Assembly: GCA_003635265.1 (NCBI GenBank)
Contig: PYIZ01000048.1
Location: 62,001 to 126,000, forward strand
Origin: Candidatus Poribacteria bacterium
GTDB lineage: Bacteria > Poribacteria > WGA-4E > PCPOR2b
Direction: 5' to 3'
DNA: 64,000 nt
The notes under the pieces were generated by a model, which saw nothing but the letters and a program-made list of their open reading frames with translations, had not been told where the DNA came from and ran no database searches. Position 1 is the stretch's first letter. Each line of letters opens with the position of its first letter. Made by a program: the position numbers and the translations under genes. This document shows, in pieces, positions 50,792 through 59,500 of this stretch.

Positions 50792-52024
50792 TTACCTGTT
50801 CTTGACAGGCTTCTTGGATATGAGCCCCCGAAAGGGTGACCACGAATCCAAGCGACGCAGATGTGGAGTGAATCTCACGCCTGCGGGCGATGCCAAAACG
50901 CCAACTACAGGGTTGAACACCCACCCCTGATACTTTGTCCAGATATTACTTGCACCGACAACATCGCGATGTCCTGTCCATCCACATTTTGGGCATTTGT
51001 AGACACGCCCACTAGGCTTGTGCTTGTGCTTGCAAGATGGACAGGTTTGGGAGGTGTATTTTTCGGACTCGGTTTTAACCTCAATACCAAGTTGTTCGGC
51101 TTTGTAGGTGATCATACGACTGATTTTACCAAAACTCCATTGGTGCAATTTCTGGTTAGACCGCTTTGAATAGTTGATGGACTGTCTGATGTGTTTTATA
51201 TCCCCTAAGACAATCGTTTGCGCTTTGTTGACTCGACAAGCGGAAACAAAGAAGGATGTGATTTTGTGCTCGGTATCCTTGATTTGATTCTTGATTTTAG
51301 TGAGTACCCGGTTCTTGGCAGCTTTTAGCACTTTCCACCTATGGCTGCCTCGTTTGCATCGGCTAATTTTGTGATTGATACGAGCAAGAAACTTGTTTCT
51401 ATACTGTTTGACAGAGCGGATGAAACGCCCATTGATTATCAGTGCTTGTTGACCGTCAAAAGCACTAATCGGGTGAATCTCGCCCATGTCAACAGCGACT
51501 GCACTTCGTTTCTTTGGTCTATGCTGAGTCGGTTTGACCTGGTATGTTGCATGGAACTCAAAGCAACGTTTCTTTCGGTTGTATATCATAGACACTTCCA
51601 CAGCCACTTTGCCAAACACCTTTGCAACTGGGATGAGAATAGCATCTCTGTCTTTGCCCATAGACAATCGCATCTTATCGTCTTGTATGCTTATTCCTGT
51701 GGCTCGCCATGTGAATGGGTGATATTTTCTGGTTTTGTATGGAGGACGTGCTTTCGGGTCTCTCTTCCGACGTGAGAAGAAAGAGCGAAGAGCTCCATAG
51801 TAATCATCAATGATCGCTTGGACGCTATGAGCATGACACGGATATTCGAGGCAACGCAGATATTTCTTTGCATCACCAACTGACAGCCAAAAGTCTTTGC
51901 GATCATTAACCTTTCGCACAAGCGATACTGTTTTGCTATAGATGCGCCCACCTAACTCGTTGATAGCATCTAACTCGTCGGTGCGCTCGCAGGTATGAAT
52001 GATGTAGGTCCGGTAGTTAGACAT
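50792..52024 (-). CDS. tnpB: TnpB, RNA-guided nuclease of IS200/IS605 elements
   Basis: 410 residues. TnpB proteins cut DNA guided by an RNA from the element's right end and favour its retention. N-terminal helix-turn-helix part, then RuvC-I VAVDMGEIHPIS (Asp179), RuvC-II region TIVLGDIKHIR where the usual Glu is Gly, the zinc ribbon CPSCKHKHKPSGRVYKCPKC, and RuvC-III GHRDVVGASNI with its Asp. ATG at 52024 is chosen as homologues begin just before YRTYIIHT-type sequence; it overlaps tnpA by eight bases. The altered RuvC-II Glu is seen in some TnpB groups with a rearranged active site, so activity is open. Confidence 0.92.
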   Translation of the reverse strand: MSNYRTYIIHTCERTDELDAINELGGRIYSKTVSLVRKVNDRKDFWLSVGDAKKYLRCLEYPCHAHSVQAIIDDYYGALRSFFSRRKRDPKARPPYKTRKYHPFTWRATGISIQDDKMRLSMGKDRDAILIPVAKVFGKVAVEVSMIYNRKKRCFEFHATYQVKPTQHRPKKRSAVAVDMGEIHPISAFDGQQALIINGRFIRSVKQYRNKFLARINHKISRCKRGSHRWKVLKAAKNRVLTKIKNQIKDTEHKITSFFVSACRVNKAQTIVLGDIKHIRQSINYSKRSNQKLHQWSFGKISRMITYKAEQLGIEVKTESEKYTSQTCPSCKHKHKPSGRVYKCPKCGWTGHRDVVGASNIWTKYQGWVFNPVVGVLASPAGVRFTPHLRRLDSWSPFRGLISKKPVKNR

Positions 52025-52430
52025 TCTTTTGATTGTCGATGTATTGTTTGACAACCTCTAACGTTACACTGCCAACAGAAGATATGAACTTTGAACGAGT
52101 CCATAGTGTTGGAAGCCGACTTTTGAGCGATGGAAACTCCTCCCGCATCAGTTTGGAAGTATAACCTTTGATTTTACCAACTGTTTGAGCAACAGCGACT
52201 TTCGGATTGTTCTCAATCACAAGGTGAACGTGGTCAGGCATAATTTCTATTGCGCGAATCTTGTAGTCCCACTCGGTTTGACGAGAACAAATCAGGTGAT
52301 CAAGCCTTGCCTGCATTTGATCATCAAGCACGGAACGGCGAAACTTAGTACACCGGATAACATGATACTGACAACTATAAACCACAGTATCATCGGAATA
52401 CCAATCCCTTGCGTAATTCTTAATGTGCAT
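52017..52430 (-). CDS. tnpA: TnpA, Y1 (HUH) transposase
   Basis: 137-residue single-strand DNA transposase of the IS200/IS605 family. It carries the HUH motif in MPDHVHLVIE and the catalytic Tyr in VKQYIDNQKN near the C-terminus. It recognises the terminal hairpins and moves the element as a single-strand circle without target duplication. Length and order (tnpA then tnpB, eight-base overlap) are normal. Putative promoter TTGCTT-16-TAATAC lies between the left end and the ATG. It could also mobilise the 16548-16965 element. Confidence 0.95.
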   Translation of the reverse strand: MHIKNYARDWYSDDTVVYSCQYHVIRCTKFRRSVLDDQMQARLDHLICSRQTEWDYKIRAIEIMPDHVHLVIENNPKVAVAQTVGKIKGYTSKLMREEFPSLKSRLPTLWTRSKFISSVGSVTLEVVKQYIDNQKNV

Positions 52431-52511
52431 GATATATCCTTTGCGTTATTTGATAGCACAGAGTATTACGCATTTCGCAATCAAAAGCAAGAAAAAAGTT
52501 ACGCTATCTGA

Positions 52512-52531
52512 CCCAACGCTAAAGCATTGGG
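52512..52531. repeat. Left-end hairpin of the IS605-type element
   Basis: CCCAACGC-TAAA-GCATTGGG; identical (reverse complement) to the hairpin at 16567-16586, together with about 20 flanking bases. Confidence 0.85.
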
Positions 52532-52550
52532 ATTGTTTCCAGTATTTTCA

Positions 52551-52801
52551 ACCCTGTTCTATCTGGCGAAGGGAATTGCGATGGCCATTTGAAGATATTG
52601 ATGAAGGGTAGTTTCAGTTAAAACATGGTGCTGCTTAACCCAAAACGCCCCGATGCCAAACCTCGACGTCGGGGCGTTTTTCTGCCATTATTCAATTTCG
52701 GAGTGCCGATATCAATGTTGTGAAGTGGCTGTGGCTCATCCCATTCGTCGTTAGAAATATGGTGACTCTATTGTGTGGAGCATTTCGTCCGGTTCGCCGG
52801 T
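52551..52801. other. Flank of the IS: possible gene remnant, then terminator
   Basis: 251 bases. A frame ending at 52611 with the tail WRRELRWPFEDIDEG could be the C-terminal scrap of a gene cut by the IS insertion; support is weak. A bidirectional terminator follows at 52642-52684. From 52685 to 52801 nothing was recognised. Confidence 0.35.
52642..52684. terminator. Bidirectional intrinsic terminator
   Basis: AAAACGCCCCGA (52642-52653) pairs with TCGGGGCGTTTT (52669-52680), T-run on both strands. It can end the minus-strand diadenylate-cyclase-like gene 120 bases away. Confidence 0.8.
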
Positions 52802-53779
52802 TTAATCGGTCGATATTTGAGTTGCTGTTCCTTCCTGTTCTATCTCTACATCTGTTGATTCTGCCGCAGGTTCTTTACGCTTCATGGGCACCACTTTTTC
52901 TTCACGCAACGTTCCTTGATCGGTGTAGGGATCATAGCTCTCTATAAAACGTCCATCCCGGAAAAGTGTGACCTCACTGGTTTCCTCGCTAACTACAATT
53001 GACACCATAACCTCATCAAGCGCTGAAGCGTAAATTGCAGCATTATGTCTTGCACTTCCTTTGTGTAAACGTTCCACTTTGTCGAATACGCGATGGGTTC
53101 GTACTCCTTCAACCATGACACGAGATCTAAAGGCAAGCCCACTCAGATCTACCAGTATTGCCCCATCCCGTTCTTCATGTCCAGTAATCTCGCCGCTTTT
53201 GTCCTTTAAGATGACCTTTTCCCCCATATAGCTGAATATCTCGTCGATTTTAGGCGAAAAGATCTGTGGAAGTTGAGCGGTCCCCTGATATTGTTCCTCT
53301 GTTAAGTGTTCAATTTGACCATCGTGGAATTCCGAGAAGTTATCCCCATCCATATTTCGGCGATCTATCAGCAATAAGAACAACCCACGATTTTTTCTCA
53401 TCTCCCGGTTGGCGCCCGCGAAGTCCTTTGCAAGTGAGTACAACTTCTCAATATACAGATCGACTAGATCTAATCGATCTGCCCAGAGTGTTTCAATTTG
53501 CTTTGAACTCAGGCCAAGTTCTTTTGCCACACTCTCCATATCTTCCGCGATACGCCGCTGCAGCTCTTCATGGTCCTGCGCTGTCTGTCGAAGGGTTTCC
53601 AATTGGTGATTGAGCGCTGATTTTTCCGCTTGATGACGAGCCTCAAGCTCATCCTTCTCTGTTGTCAGAGCATTGAGTTTTTCCTCAAGCTCTTGGATCT
53701 GGCGGCGCAGCTTTTTTTGCTGATTAAGCAGATGTTGGTGTTGTGCGCTACCTAAGATCTTAAAGCCAAAAAAGAACAT
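52802..53779 (-). CDS. Coiled-coil protein with DisA_N (diadenylate cyclase) domain
   Basis: 325 residues. The N-terminal third is a strong coiled coil (LRRQIQELEEKLNALTTEKD onward); the C-terminal part (about 130-300) is a DisA_N/DAC domain with both catalytic motifs: DGA in ERDGAILVDLSG and RHxAA in KGSARHNAAIYAS, ending SEETSEVTLFRDGRFI. It would make cyclic di-AMP from ATP. Instead of the membrane helices of CdaA or the DNA-binding part of DisA it carries a coiled coil, as in few DAC types. ATG 53779 is chosen (AGGGGA upstream); TTG starts at 53782 or 53845 are possible. The last 25 residues are acidic. Confidence 0.82.
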   Translation of the reverse strand: MFFFGFKILGSAQHQHLLNQQKKLRRQIQELEEKLNALTTEKDELEARHQAEKSALNHQLETLRQTAQDHEELQRRIAEDMESVAKELGLSSKQIETLWADRLDLVDLYIEKLYSLAKDFAGANREMRKNRGLFLLLIDRRNMDGDNFSEFHDGQIEHLTEEQYQGTAQLPQIFSPKIDEIFSYMGEKVILKDKSGEITGHEERDGAILVDLSGLAFRSRVMVEGVRTHRVFDKVERLHKGSARHNAAIYASALDEVMVSIVVSEETSEVTLFRDGRFIESYDPYTDQGTLREEKVVPMKRKEPAAESTDVEIEQEGTATQISTD

Positions 53780-53966
53780 CAATTTATCCCCTTTGTTGCT
53801 TTGAACATAGCCGAAATGGTCAAAATTCGGGAAATCGAAAGTCAATCAATGTGTCTCAATAGAAGACACCCTGATCCTCTCAATGGAACCTGTTATTTGG
53901 TTTATTTCTGGTTGAAGTTTTGGGTGCAACTACTCAAGCCTCATCATTATTGGAATCTAACCAACA

Positions 53967-55655
53967 TTACGTTTTGGCACGTCGAAGCGCCCTGCGAATA
54001 GCATATCCTCCAGAAATTAACAATACAACGAATAAGACCAAGACACCGATATTAATGAGGCGACGCCCCCAGTTAAGTTCTCGTAGTCGTTCTGTCGCGA
54101 GTTCGTAAGAGGCCGAACCTTTTGTCGCCTGCAATTTTACCTGCCCCCAGTAGACCTTGGATTCTTCTTGAAGATTGAGTCTATCTGCTAGTTTTGCTGT
54201 TACAACAAGGTAAGCGATGTTTTGGACGTTTACCTTATCTACCACCTCTGAAAAGGAGTCGAAGAGCATTTTAGTAAACTCCGGGGACATCGGTGGAAAT
54301 TCGGTAGTTTCCTCGATACCATTTTGGAAGGCGGCAATTGCATCCTCGTGAGCTTTTCGATTAAACTGCATTTGAGCGACTTCAAACCACGTTTTTTTGC
54401 CGAGAGTCAGGTGACGCTCCACGGATTCGTGTGGGGCGAGTGTAAAAGTTGTCTCTGCATGATAGAGCGCGCCACTTGCGGCACGTAGGGTATACATTGT
54501 ACCCGGTTCCAGCACCTTTTGATCTGATTGATCTTCCTGAGATGTAGCGTCAGCCATGTTAGCAAACAGTTGATACTGTCCATCTGCTTTGAGGAATAGC
54601 GGATTCTGCTCATACGCGGTTCCATCTATCCACACTGCTGCTCCTTCAAGGGGGACGCCATCGGGAGCTTTGACACTGCCGTGAACGGCGATGGACTCCA
54701 AATCCCATGAAAGATTAATCGACTCTCCTTGAACTAGTTCAATAGCTACGGAACGCGCGGGTGGAGTCAGGTATCCCGGTTTTCTGACTTCCACATTATA
54801 CGTTCCCCGTTGAAGGTTATCAGTAAGGCTTTGCGGCGTTGCCCCTATCTCTTGTCCATTGAGAAGAACGGAGGCCCCATCAGGCACCGTCACAATGTTT
54901 AGCATTGGGCTTAATTTTAGGACAATCCTCTCCTGGACCCTGCCTAGCAAAAGCAGAACTCCCTGAGTAAGCCGAAAGGTGCGTTCATCCCAATTTGAGG
55001 TAAGGTGTATGTGGAGTTCCTCAATGGAGACTTGCCGATTGCCATCAAGGTCCGCTCCGTCGGTCCCTACCACTCCCAATAATGCTTGCGCTAACAGATC
55101 TTCTGTGCTTAAATTCGCACGTTGAATCGATAAAAACGCCCCGGACCCTGGCAACCTACGAGTACCGTAATAAGCCACTAAGTTCTGATCTCTGGTGTAA
55201 CCGTCCAGAATGAAAATTACTTTATTTGAACCCAGTTCACGAAACCAACCACGTAATTGACGGTCTTCAAGCGCCCCCTCCAAATTGTCCGGTGTTGTTC
55301 CGTATGGCAAAAAGAAAATTGAATTCGATCTTCTCGGTTTCGTGACAAATCCACGAAAGTAGAAAATGAGGTGATTACCTTGTTCTATCTCACTGCGCAG
55401 ACCGTCTAAGGCAACCTTGATCCCCTCGCGGGTGCACTTGCTGCCTTCGAGTCGGTGGATGTGATTCGATGGGACTTTTCCGTGCTCTTGCAGTAAATTA
55501 ACCAATGAATCGAGATTACTCTGAGAACGGGTATCAACCTCAGGGCTCACAATTAGCCACCAAGTTGTTGCGTCGACAGATTGGGCATGTAACGACGAAA
55601 CTAGGATAAGTGAGACTCCAATAAAAAATACGATAAATACTAAAATTTGTTTCAT
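53967..55655 (-). CDS. Caspase-fold protein lacking catalytic residues, with PEGA domain and C-terminal anchor
   Basis: 562 residues. After a signal peptide (FIVFFIGVSLILVSSLHAQ) comes a caspase-like (peptidase C14) domain, residues about 25-260. The catalytic His position reads HLIFYFRGFVTK (expected GHG) and the Cys position VIFILDGYTRDQ (expected DACHSG), so both catalytic residues are missing. An EF-hand-like loop DLDGNRQVSIEEL follows, then a PEGA domain (VPDGASVLLNGQEIG) and a C-terminal membrane helix (LVLFVVLLISGGYAI) with a basic end. It is likely a periplasmic, membrane-anchored binding protein (inference). ATG 55655 has TGAGG upstream. Confidence 0.75.
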   Translation of the reverse strand: MKQILVFIVFFIGVSLILVSSLHAQSVDATTWWLIVSPEVDTRSQSNLDSLVNLLQEHGKVPSNHIHRLEGSKCTREGIKVALDGLRSEIEQGNHLIFYFRGFVTKPRRSNSIFFLPYGTTPDNLEGALEDRQLRGWFRELGSNKVIFILDGYTRDQNLVAYYGTRRLPGSGAFLSIQRANLSTEDLLAQALLGVVGTDGADLDGNRQVSIEELHIHLTSNWDERTFRLTQGVLLLLGRVQERIVLKLSPMLNIVTVPDGASVLLNGQEIGATPQSLTDNLQRGTYNVEVRKPGYLTPPARSVAIELVQGESINLSWDLESIAVHGSVKAPDGVPLEGAAVWIDGTAYEQNPLFLKADGQYQLFANMADATSQEDQSDQKVLEPGTMYTLRAASGALYHAETTFTLAPHESVERHLTLGKKTWFEVAQMQFNRKAHEDAIAAFQNGIEETTEFPPMSPEFTKMLFDSFSEVVDKVNVQNIAYLVVTAKLADRLNLQEESKVYWGQVKLQATKGSASYELATERLRELNWGRRLINIGVLVLFVVLLISGGYAIRRALRRAKT

Positions 55656-56168
55656 TATTTGCCTCACAATGTGCGAAATGAAACACAAAAGTCAAACAAC
55701 TCGATTTCTCTTTGCGTTCGGTGCTTCGAAGTGAGTGTATGTAAATCAAAGATTGACCGGGCGAACTCCTTCTTTCTTTTTACATGAGCCAATACCCGTT
55801 TTTTGAGCTACACCTTCCGGGGATCGAATTACAAAATAAGTGTAGCAGCATCTACTAAGGTGTTGCAAGGAAAAATGGGAATCTCAGCCCATCCCAACGT
55901 CTTAACTGCCTTCCTCATTCAATTTGTTTGAGGGCGATGCTTTTCCTGTCAATGATACCGCTGGAATGAACTTCCCGATACGGCGTCCCATCTTCAGTCT
56001 AAACTTTCGATCTTCAATTCCGTCAAAAGTCACTGTTAAATCACCGACAAACATATGCGATAAAATCAGTGGTAAAAATCTTGCATGTCATTCATTTAGT
56101 GTAATTACACAGAATTTGCTTCTGTCTGAATGAAACAGATTGATATAAATAACCGATAGGAGATTAGA
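55656..56168. other. Divergent intergenic region before the efflux operon
   Basis: 513 bases. A 69-codon frame at 55924-56133 lacks a ribosome site and gene-like composition. The palindrome at 56099-56110 and a TCTGT/ACAGA stem (about 56120-56138) are the only structure. No strong promoter was identified, although TATAAA at 56143 is a possible -10 box. Confidence 0.45.
56099..56110. promoter_or_regulatory. 12-bp perfect palindrome, possible operator
   Basis: GTGTAATTACAC about 60 bases before the tolC-like gene; the form and position suit a dimeric repressor controlling the efflux operon (inference). Confidence 0.35.
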
Positions 56169-57497
56169 ATGGTCCGATGGAGGATATGGTTCGTTTTGGT
56201 TTGTGCGTTGAGCTTTGTTGCCCTTACAGCAATTGCCCAAGAAGAACAGGAAATTGATCTCTCCCAACCGCTTACCTTGGAACAATGTATTCAACTTGCT
56301 GTTGAAAACTCAACCGATATGCGGAACGCCCGTATTAATCTTGCCATTGATGGTTTGCGTGTCAAGGACGCGCGTGCTCGTTATTATCCAGATATTTTCC
56401 TCGATGGGCGTTACAATTTTTCAGACGCGCTAGATTTTGGATTCGAGCGCGAAAATTATGACTTGGGTATGAGTGGACAATACACACTGTGGGATAACGG
56501 ACAAAGAGAGGCAAATTTCTCGCAGGCAAAAGAGCGGCGTGATGCGACAATCAATCGCAACGAACGGACAAAACAGAACCTGATTTTTCAAGTCACGCAG
56601 GCATATTATGATGTCCTCAAAGCACAGGAATTGGTAAAGGTTGATCGGGAAATCTTAGCAAGATCGCGGGAGAATACGGATCGAGTGAGGGCTTTTGTTG
56701 AGGCGGGAATTCAGATTGAAGCTGATGTTGCAACGGCGCAAGTCAGAGAAGCGAACGATGAATTGAGCCTGCTAAATGATCAGAATGCCCTTGAGATTGC
56801 AATGGCAACCCTACCCCGAATCATGGGATTAGATCCGGCAACGCTCATCACCGTTGCCGAAGACACCGACTACCAATTATACAGCCAGCAAGGACAAATT
56901 GAAGTCATAGAGTTGTCCGTCGAGGAGGCTATCCAGAGAGCCTTTGAAACTCGCCCGGAATTTAAGGAACTCCAATCCACAATAAATCAGTTGGAGTGGG
57001 GCTTGACGCTGTCAAGGTTAGATCGTTGGCCCCGGCTGAATGCGGAATATAATTATGGCGTCAACCTTGATGATTACCTGCACGAGCGCGAAAATTTCAC
57101 AGACTTCCGCAGCTGGGAAGTTAGAACAACGCTAAATTTTCCAATTTTCGATGGCGGCGTGACGAAGCGGCGTGTTCAGGAGGCGGAGTTATCGCTTGAA
57201 CAGGTCCGTGAGGATGCAAGCGATCTTGAACGTTCTATCGCACTAGAGGTCCGTCAAGCCTACCTAAACCTGAGACGGGCTGAAACGGCGGTGGAAATCT
57301 CTAACACACAGGTGCGAAACGCCGAGTTAAGTCTCCAGGTGATTAGAGGACGTTTCGAACAAGAACTCTCCATCCTGCTTGAACTGCTTGATGCTCAAAC
57401 GGGGTTTGCGCAAGCCTTGACCAATCAGGTTCGAGCTTTTTATGATTATAAAATCGCGCAAGTTGCTTTGCAGCGGGCAATGGGAGTTATCCAATGA
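56169..57497 (+). CDS. TolC family outer-membrane efflux protein
   Basis: 442 residues. Signal peptide ALSFVALTAIAQ; two OEP repeats, each starting with an LTLEQCIQLAVENS-type helix (LSVEEAIQRAFETRPEFKE in the second), long coiled-coil helices (LEQVREDASDLERSIALEVR) and strands of the channel barrel. It forms a trimeric tunnel through the outer membrane for export with the adaptor and ATPase encoded next. TAGGAG precedes the ATG. The last four bases overlap the adaptor start (ATGA). Confidence 0.93.
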   Translation: MVRWRIWFVLVCALSFVALTAIAQEEQEIDLSQPLTLEQCIQLAVENSTDMRNARINLAIDGLRVKDARARYYPDIFLDGRYNFSDALDFGFERENYDLGMSGQYTLWDNGQREANFSQAKERRDATINRNERTKQNLIFQVTQAYYDVLKAQELVKVDREILARSRENTDRVRAFVEAGIQIEADVATAQVREANDELSLLNDQNALEIAMATLPRIMGLDPATLITVAEDTDYQLYSQQGQIEVIELSVEEAIQRAFETRPEFKELQSTINQLEWGLTLSRLDRWPRLNAEYNYGVNLDDYLHERENFTDFRSWEVRTTLNFPIFDGGVTKRRVQEAELSLEQVREDASDLERSIALEVRQAYLNLRRAETAVEISNTQVRNAELSLQVIRGRFEQELSILLELLDAQTGFAQALTNQVRAFYDYKIAQVALQRAMGVIQ

Positions 57498-59485
57498 ATA
57501 GAAAACGCATAATTGTCCTTCTTATCAGCGTCCTAATTGTGGCACTGGTCGCTGTGGTTGCCTTCGGTGCGACCAAAATATTTGGTAAAAAAGATAAAGA
57601 CGACGCAGAAGAAAAAAAAGAGGTTGTCCGACGCGGTGAATTCATCGTCAAAGTTAGGGAATCCGGTAATCTCGAACCCTTAATCTCCGTTGATGTACGC
57701 TCAAATGTAGAAGGGGAGATTGAGACGCTCTATATCAAAGAGGGTGATGTTGTCGAAAAAGAGCAGGCACTGCTCAAAATTGATGATGAACAGGTACTCG
57801 AACAAAAAAAGCAGGCGTCGGCGAATCGAGATGCGCGGAAGGCACAAGTAGAACAGGCGACACTGCGTATTGGGATGACGGAGAAACAGCAGGAGAGTGC
57901 AATCACGCAAGCCCAAAACGCTGTCACAGCCGCAAAGGCAGCGCTAGAGTCGCTAGATGCAAACACACGCCAACGGATTACTGAAGCTGAGACGCAAATT
58001 GCTACAACGCAAAACGCACTTCAGCAGGACCAGATCGCGCTCCGTCAGTCTGAAATCGGACGAGAGCAAGCGAACCTCACGTTTCAGCGAGCACAGGCGG
58101 CAGAAGAATCCGCAAGAGTTACCTTCGAGACAGCCGAATCCGAATTGAAACGAAATCAGGGACTATTCGAGAAAAAGTTAGTCTCGAAGCGGGTGCTTGA
58201 GGAAGCAGAAACGGCCCGTGCAAATGCCCTTTCCCAACATGAAACCGCTAAAAAAAATGTCGAGTCTCAGATTAAGGCGGTTGAATCCGAACAAGAAACC
58301 ATTGATGCAAGAAAAAAGGCGCTTGAAAGTCGTCAGGCAACCCTACGGCTGCATCAAGAGAATCTGGTTACGATTAAGGAATCACAGGCCGCGCAAAAAA
58401 GACAACTTGACGCAGAGTTAGAAAATGCCGAAACTCGACTCCAACAGATTCTAGAGACAACGGATGAAGAAAAACAACTCACCGTTCATGCAAAAGCTGG
58501 CGCGGAAGCGGCACTCCTAGAGGCTGATAGCACACTAAAGGCCCAAGAGGAACGCGTTGAGTGGACAACCGTTGTCGCGCCGATGTCAGGAACAGTTACA
58601 CGCCTCAATGTTGAGGAGGGCGAAATTGTCACCTCCGGGCGCTCCGCATTTTCGCAAGGCCCCGCTGTCCTGACCATTGCAGATCTCTCCAGAATGGTTG
58701 TCAAAACGCGAATCAACGAGGTGGATATCGCCAAGATTGCACTAGGTCAGCGAGTGGAGATCCGTGTTGATGCCTATCGTAATAAGGTCTTTGAAGGCAG
58801 GGTCAGTGAAGTTGCACCGAGTGCATATACACCTGATCCAAGGGGCGGTCAGCAGGGAGATGGCACGATTACTTTCGAGGTGATGATTGAAGTGGTTGGA
58901 TCGCCTGCCGAACTCCTGCCCGGCATGTCAGCGGATGTAGACATTATCGTTATGGAAGAAGATAGTGTCCTTCAACTCCCCATTGATTCGGTGATCGATT
59001 CTGAGGTGTTGACTGTTAAGGTTAATGCGCTCGCCAATTCAATAGGGCGTTTTGAGTCCGATCAGGAAGTGGAAGTACAAAACCTTATTGGCAAGAAGTT
59101 TTCCGGCAAAGTCGGAAAGATTTCGCCGAGCAGCGCACGCGGCAATGTCGAAATCTTACTCGACGGTTCACCGCGTGGCTTGCGGTCGGGACCTACTGAA
59201 ATACACGTTTTATTCTCTGAGACGGATAAGATCGAAGGGCTTGAAGCGGAAATCGAAAGCGAAAAGAAATATTTCGTTCTGCTTGATAAAGAGGATTCAA
59301 AAACAGATACTAAGAACAAAAAGGATAAGAAAAAGGACGAGAAGGGGACTCGGACTCGTATTGAAGTCGGGCAGCGAAATAATACCCATTTTGAGTTGAC
59401 TAGTGGTATTGTGGAGGGCGATCGTGTTTTTGTCCCCTCTATGGAACAACTCACAAAAACAGGTCCGAGTAATGATGGTAAATAG
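57494..59485 (+). CDS. HlyD/MacA-type periplasmic adaptor, long form
   Basis: 663 residues, longer than typical adaptors (about 400). One N-terminal membrane helix (IIVLLISVLIVALVAVVAFG), a lipoyl/barrel-sandwich half (VEGEIETLYIKEGDVVEKEQ), a very long alpha-hairpin rich in Gln, Glu and Ala (about 95-350), the second lipoyl half (VVAPMSGTVTRLNVEEGEIV), a beta-barrel domain (QRVEIRVDAYRNKVFEGRVS) and an extended C-terminal domain with a Lys/Asp-rich linker (KTDTKNKKDKKKDEKG). It links the ABC ATPase complex to TolC. It overlaps tolC and precedes the ATPase by 15 bases. Confidence 0.92.
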   Translation: MNRKRIIVLLISVLIVALVAVVAFGATKIFGKKDKDDAEEKKEVVRRGEFIVKVRESGNLEPLISVDVRSNVEGEIETLYIKEGDVVEKEQALLKIDDEQVLEQKKQASANRDARKAQVEQATLRIGMTEKQQESAITQAQNAVTAAKAALESLDANTRQRITEAETQIATTQNALQQDQIALRQSEIGREQANLTFQRAQAAEESARVTFETAESELKRNQGLFEKKLVSKRVLEEAETARANALSQHETAKKNVESQIKAVESEQETIDARKKALESRQATLRLHQENLVTIKESQAAQKRQLDAELENAETRLQQILETTDEEKQLTVHAKAGAEAALLEADSTLKAQEERVEWTTVVAPMSGTVTRLNVEEGEIVTSGRSAFSQGPAVLTIADLSRMVVKTRINEVDIAKIALGQRVEIRVDAYRNKVFEGRVSEVAPSAYTPDPRGGQQGDGTITFEVMIEVVGSPAELLPGMSADVDIIVMEEDSVLQLPIDSVIDSEVLTVKVNALANSIGRFESDQEVEVQNLIGKKFSGKVGKISPSSARGNVEILLDGSPRGLRSGPTEIHVLFSETDKIEGLEAEIESEKKYFVLLDKEDSKTDTKNKKDKKKDEKGTRTRIEVGQRNNTHFELTSGIVEGDRVFVPSMEQLTKTGPSNDGK

Positions 59486-59500
59486 AATGGAGAGGTAATA

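Larger units (their letters stand above)
50755..52550 (-). mobile_element. IS200/IS605-family insertion sequence (tnpA + tnpB)
   Basis: About 1.8 kb, transcribed on the minus strand, with terminal hairpins instead of inverted repeats: left end CCCAACGC-TAAA-GCATTGGG (52512-52531 on the plus strand) and right end CCCAATGTT-aa-AACATTGGG (50768-50787, perfect 9-bp stem). Boundaries are estimated from the region shared with the small element at 16548-16965. Both genes appear intact, so the element may be active. Confidence 0.88.

Noticed and set aside
55924..56133. 69-codon frame in the spacer before the efflux operon
   Set aside because: No ribosome site, no homology by eye and no context; it may be chance.
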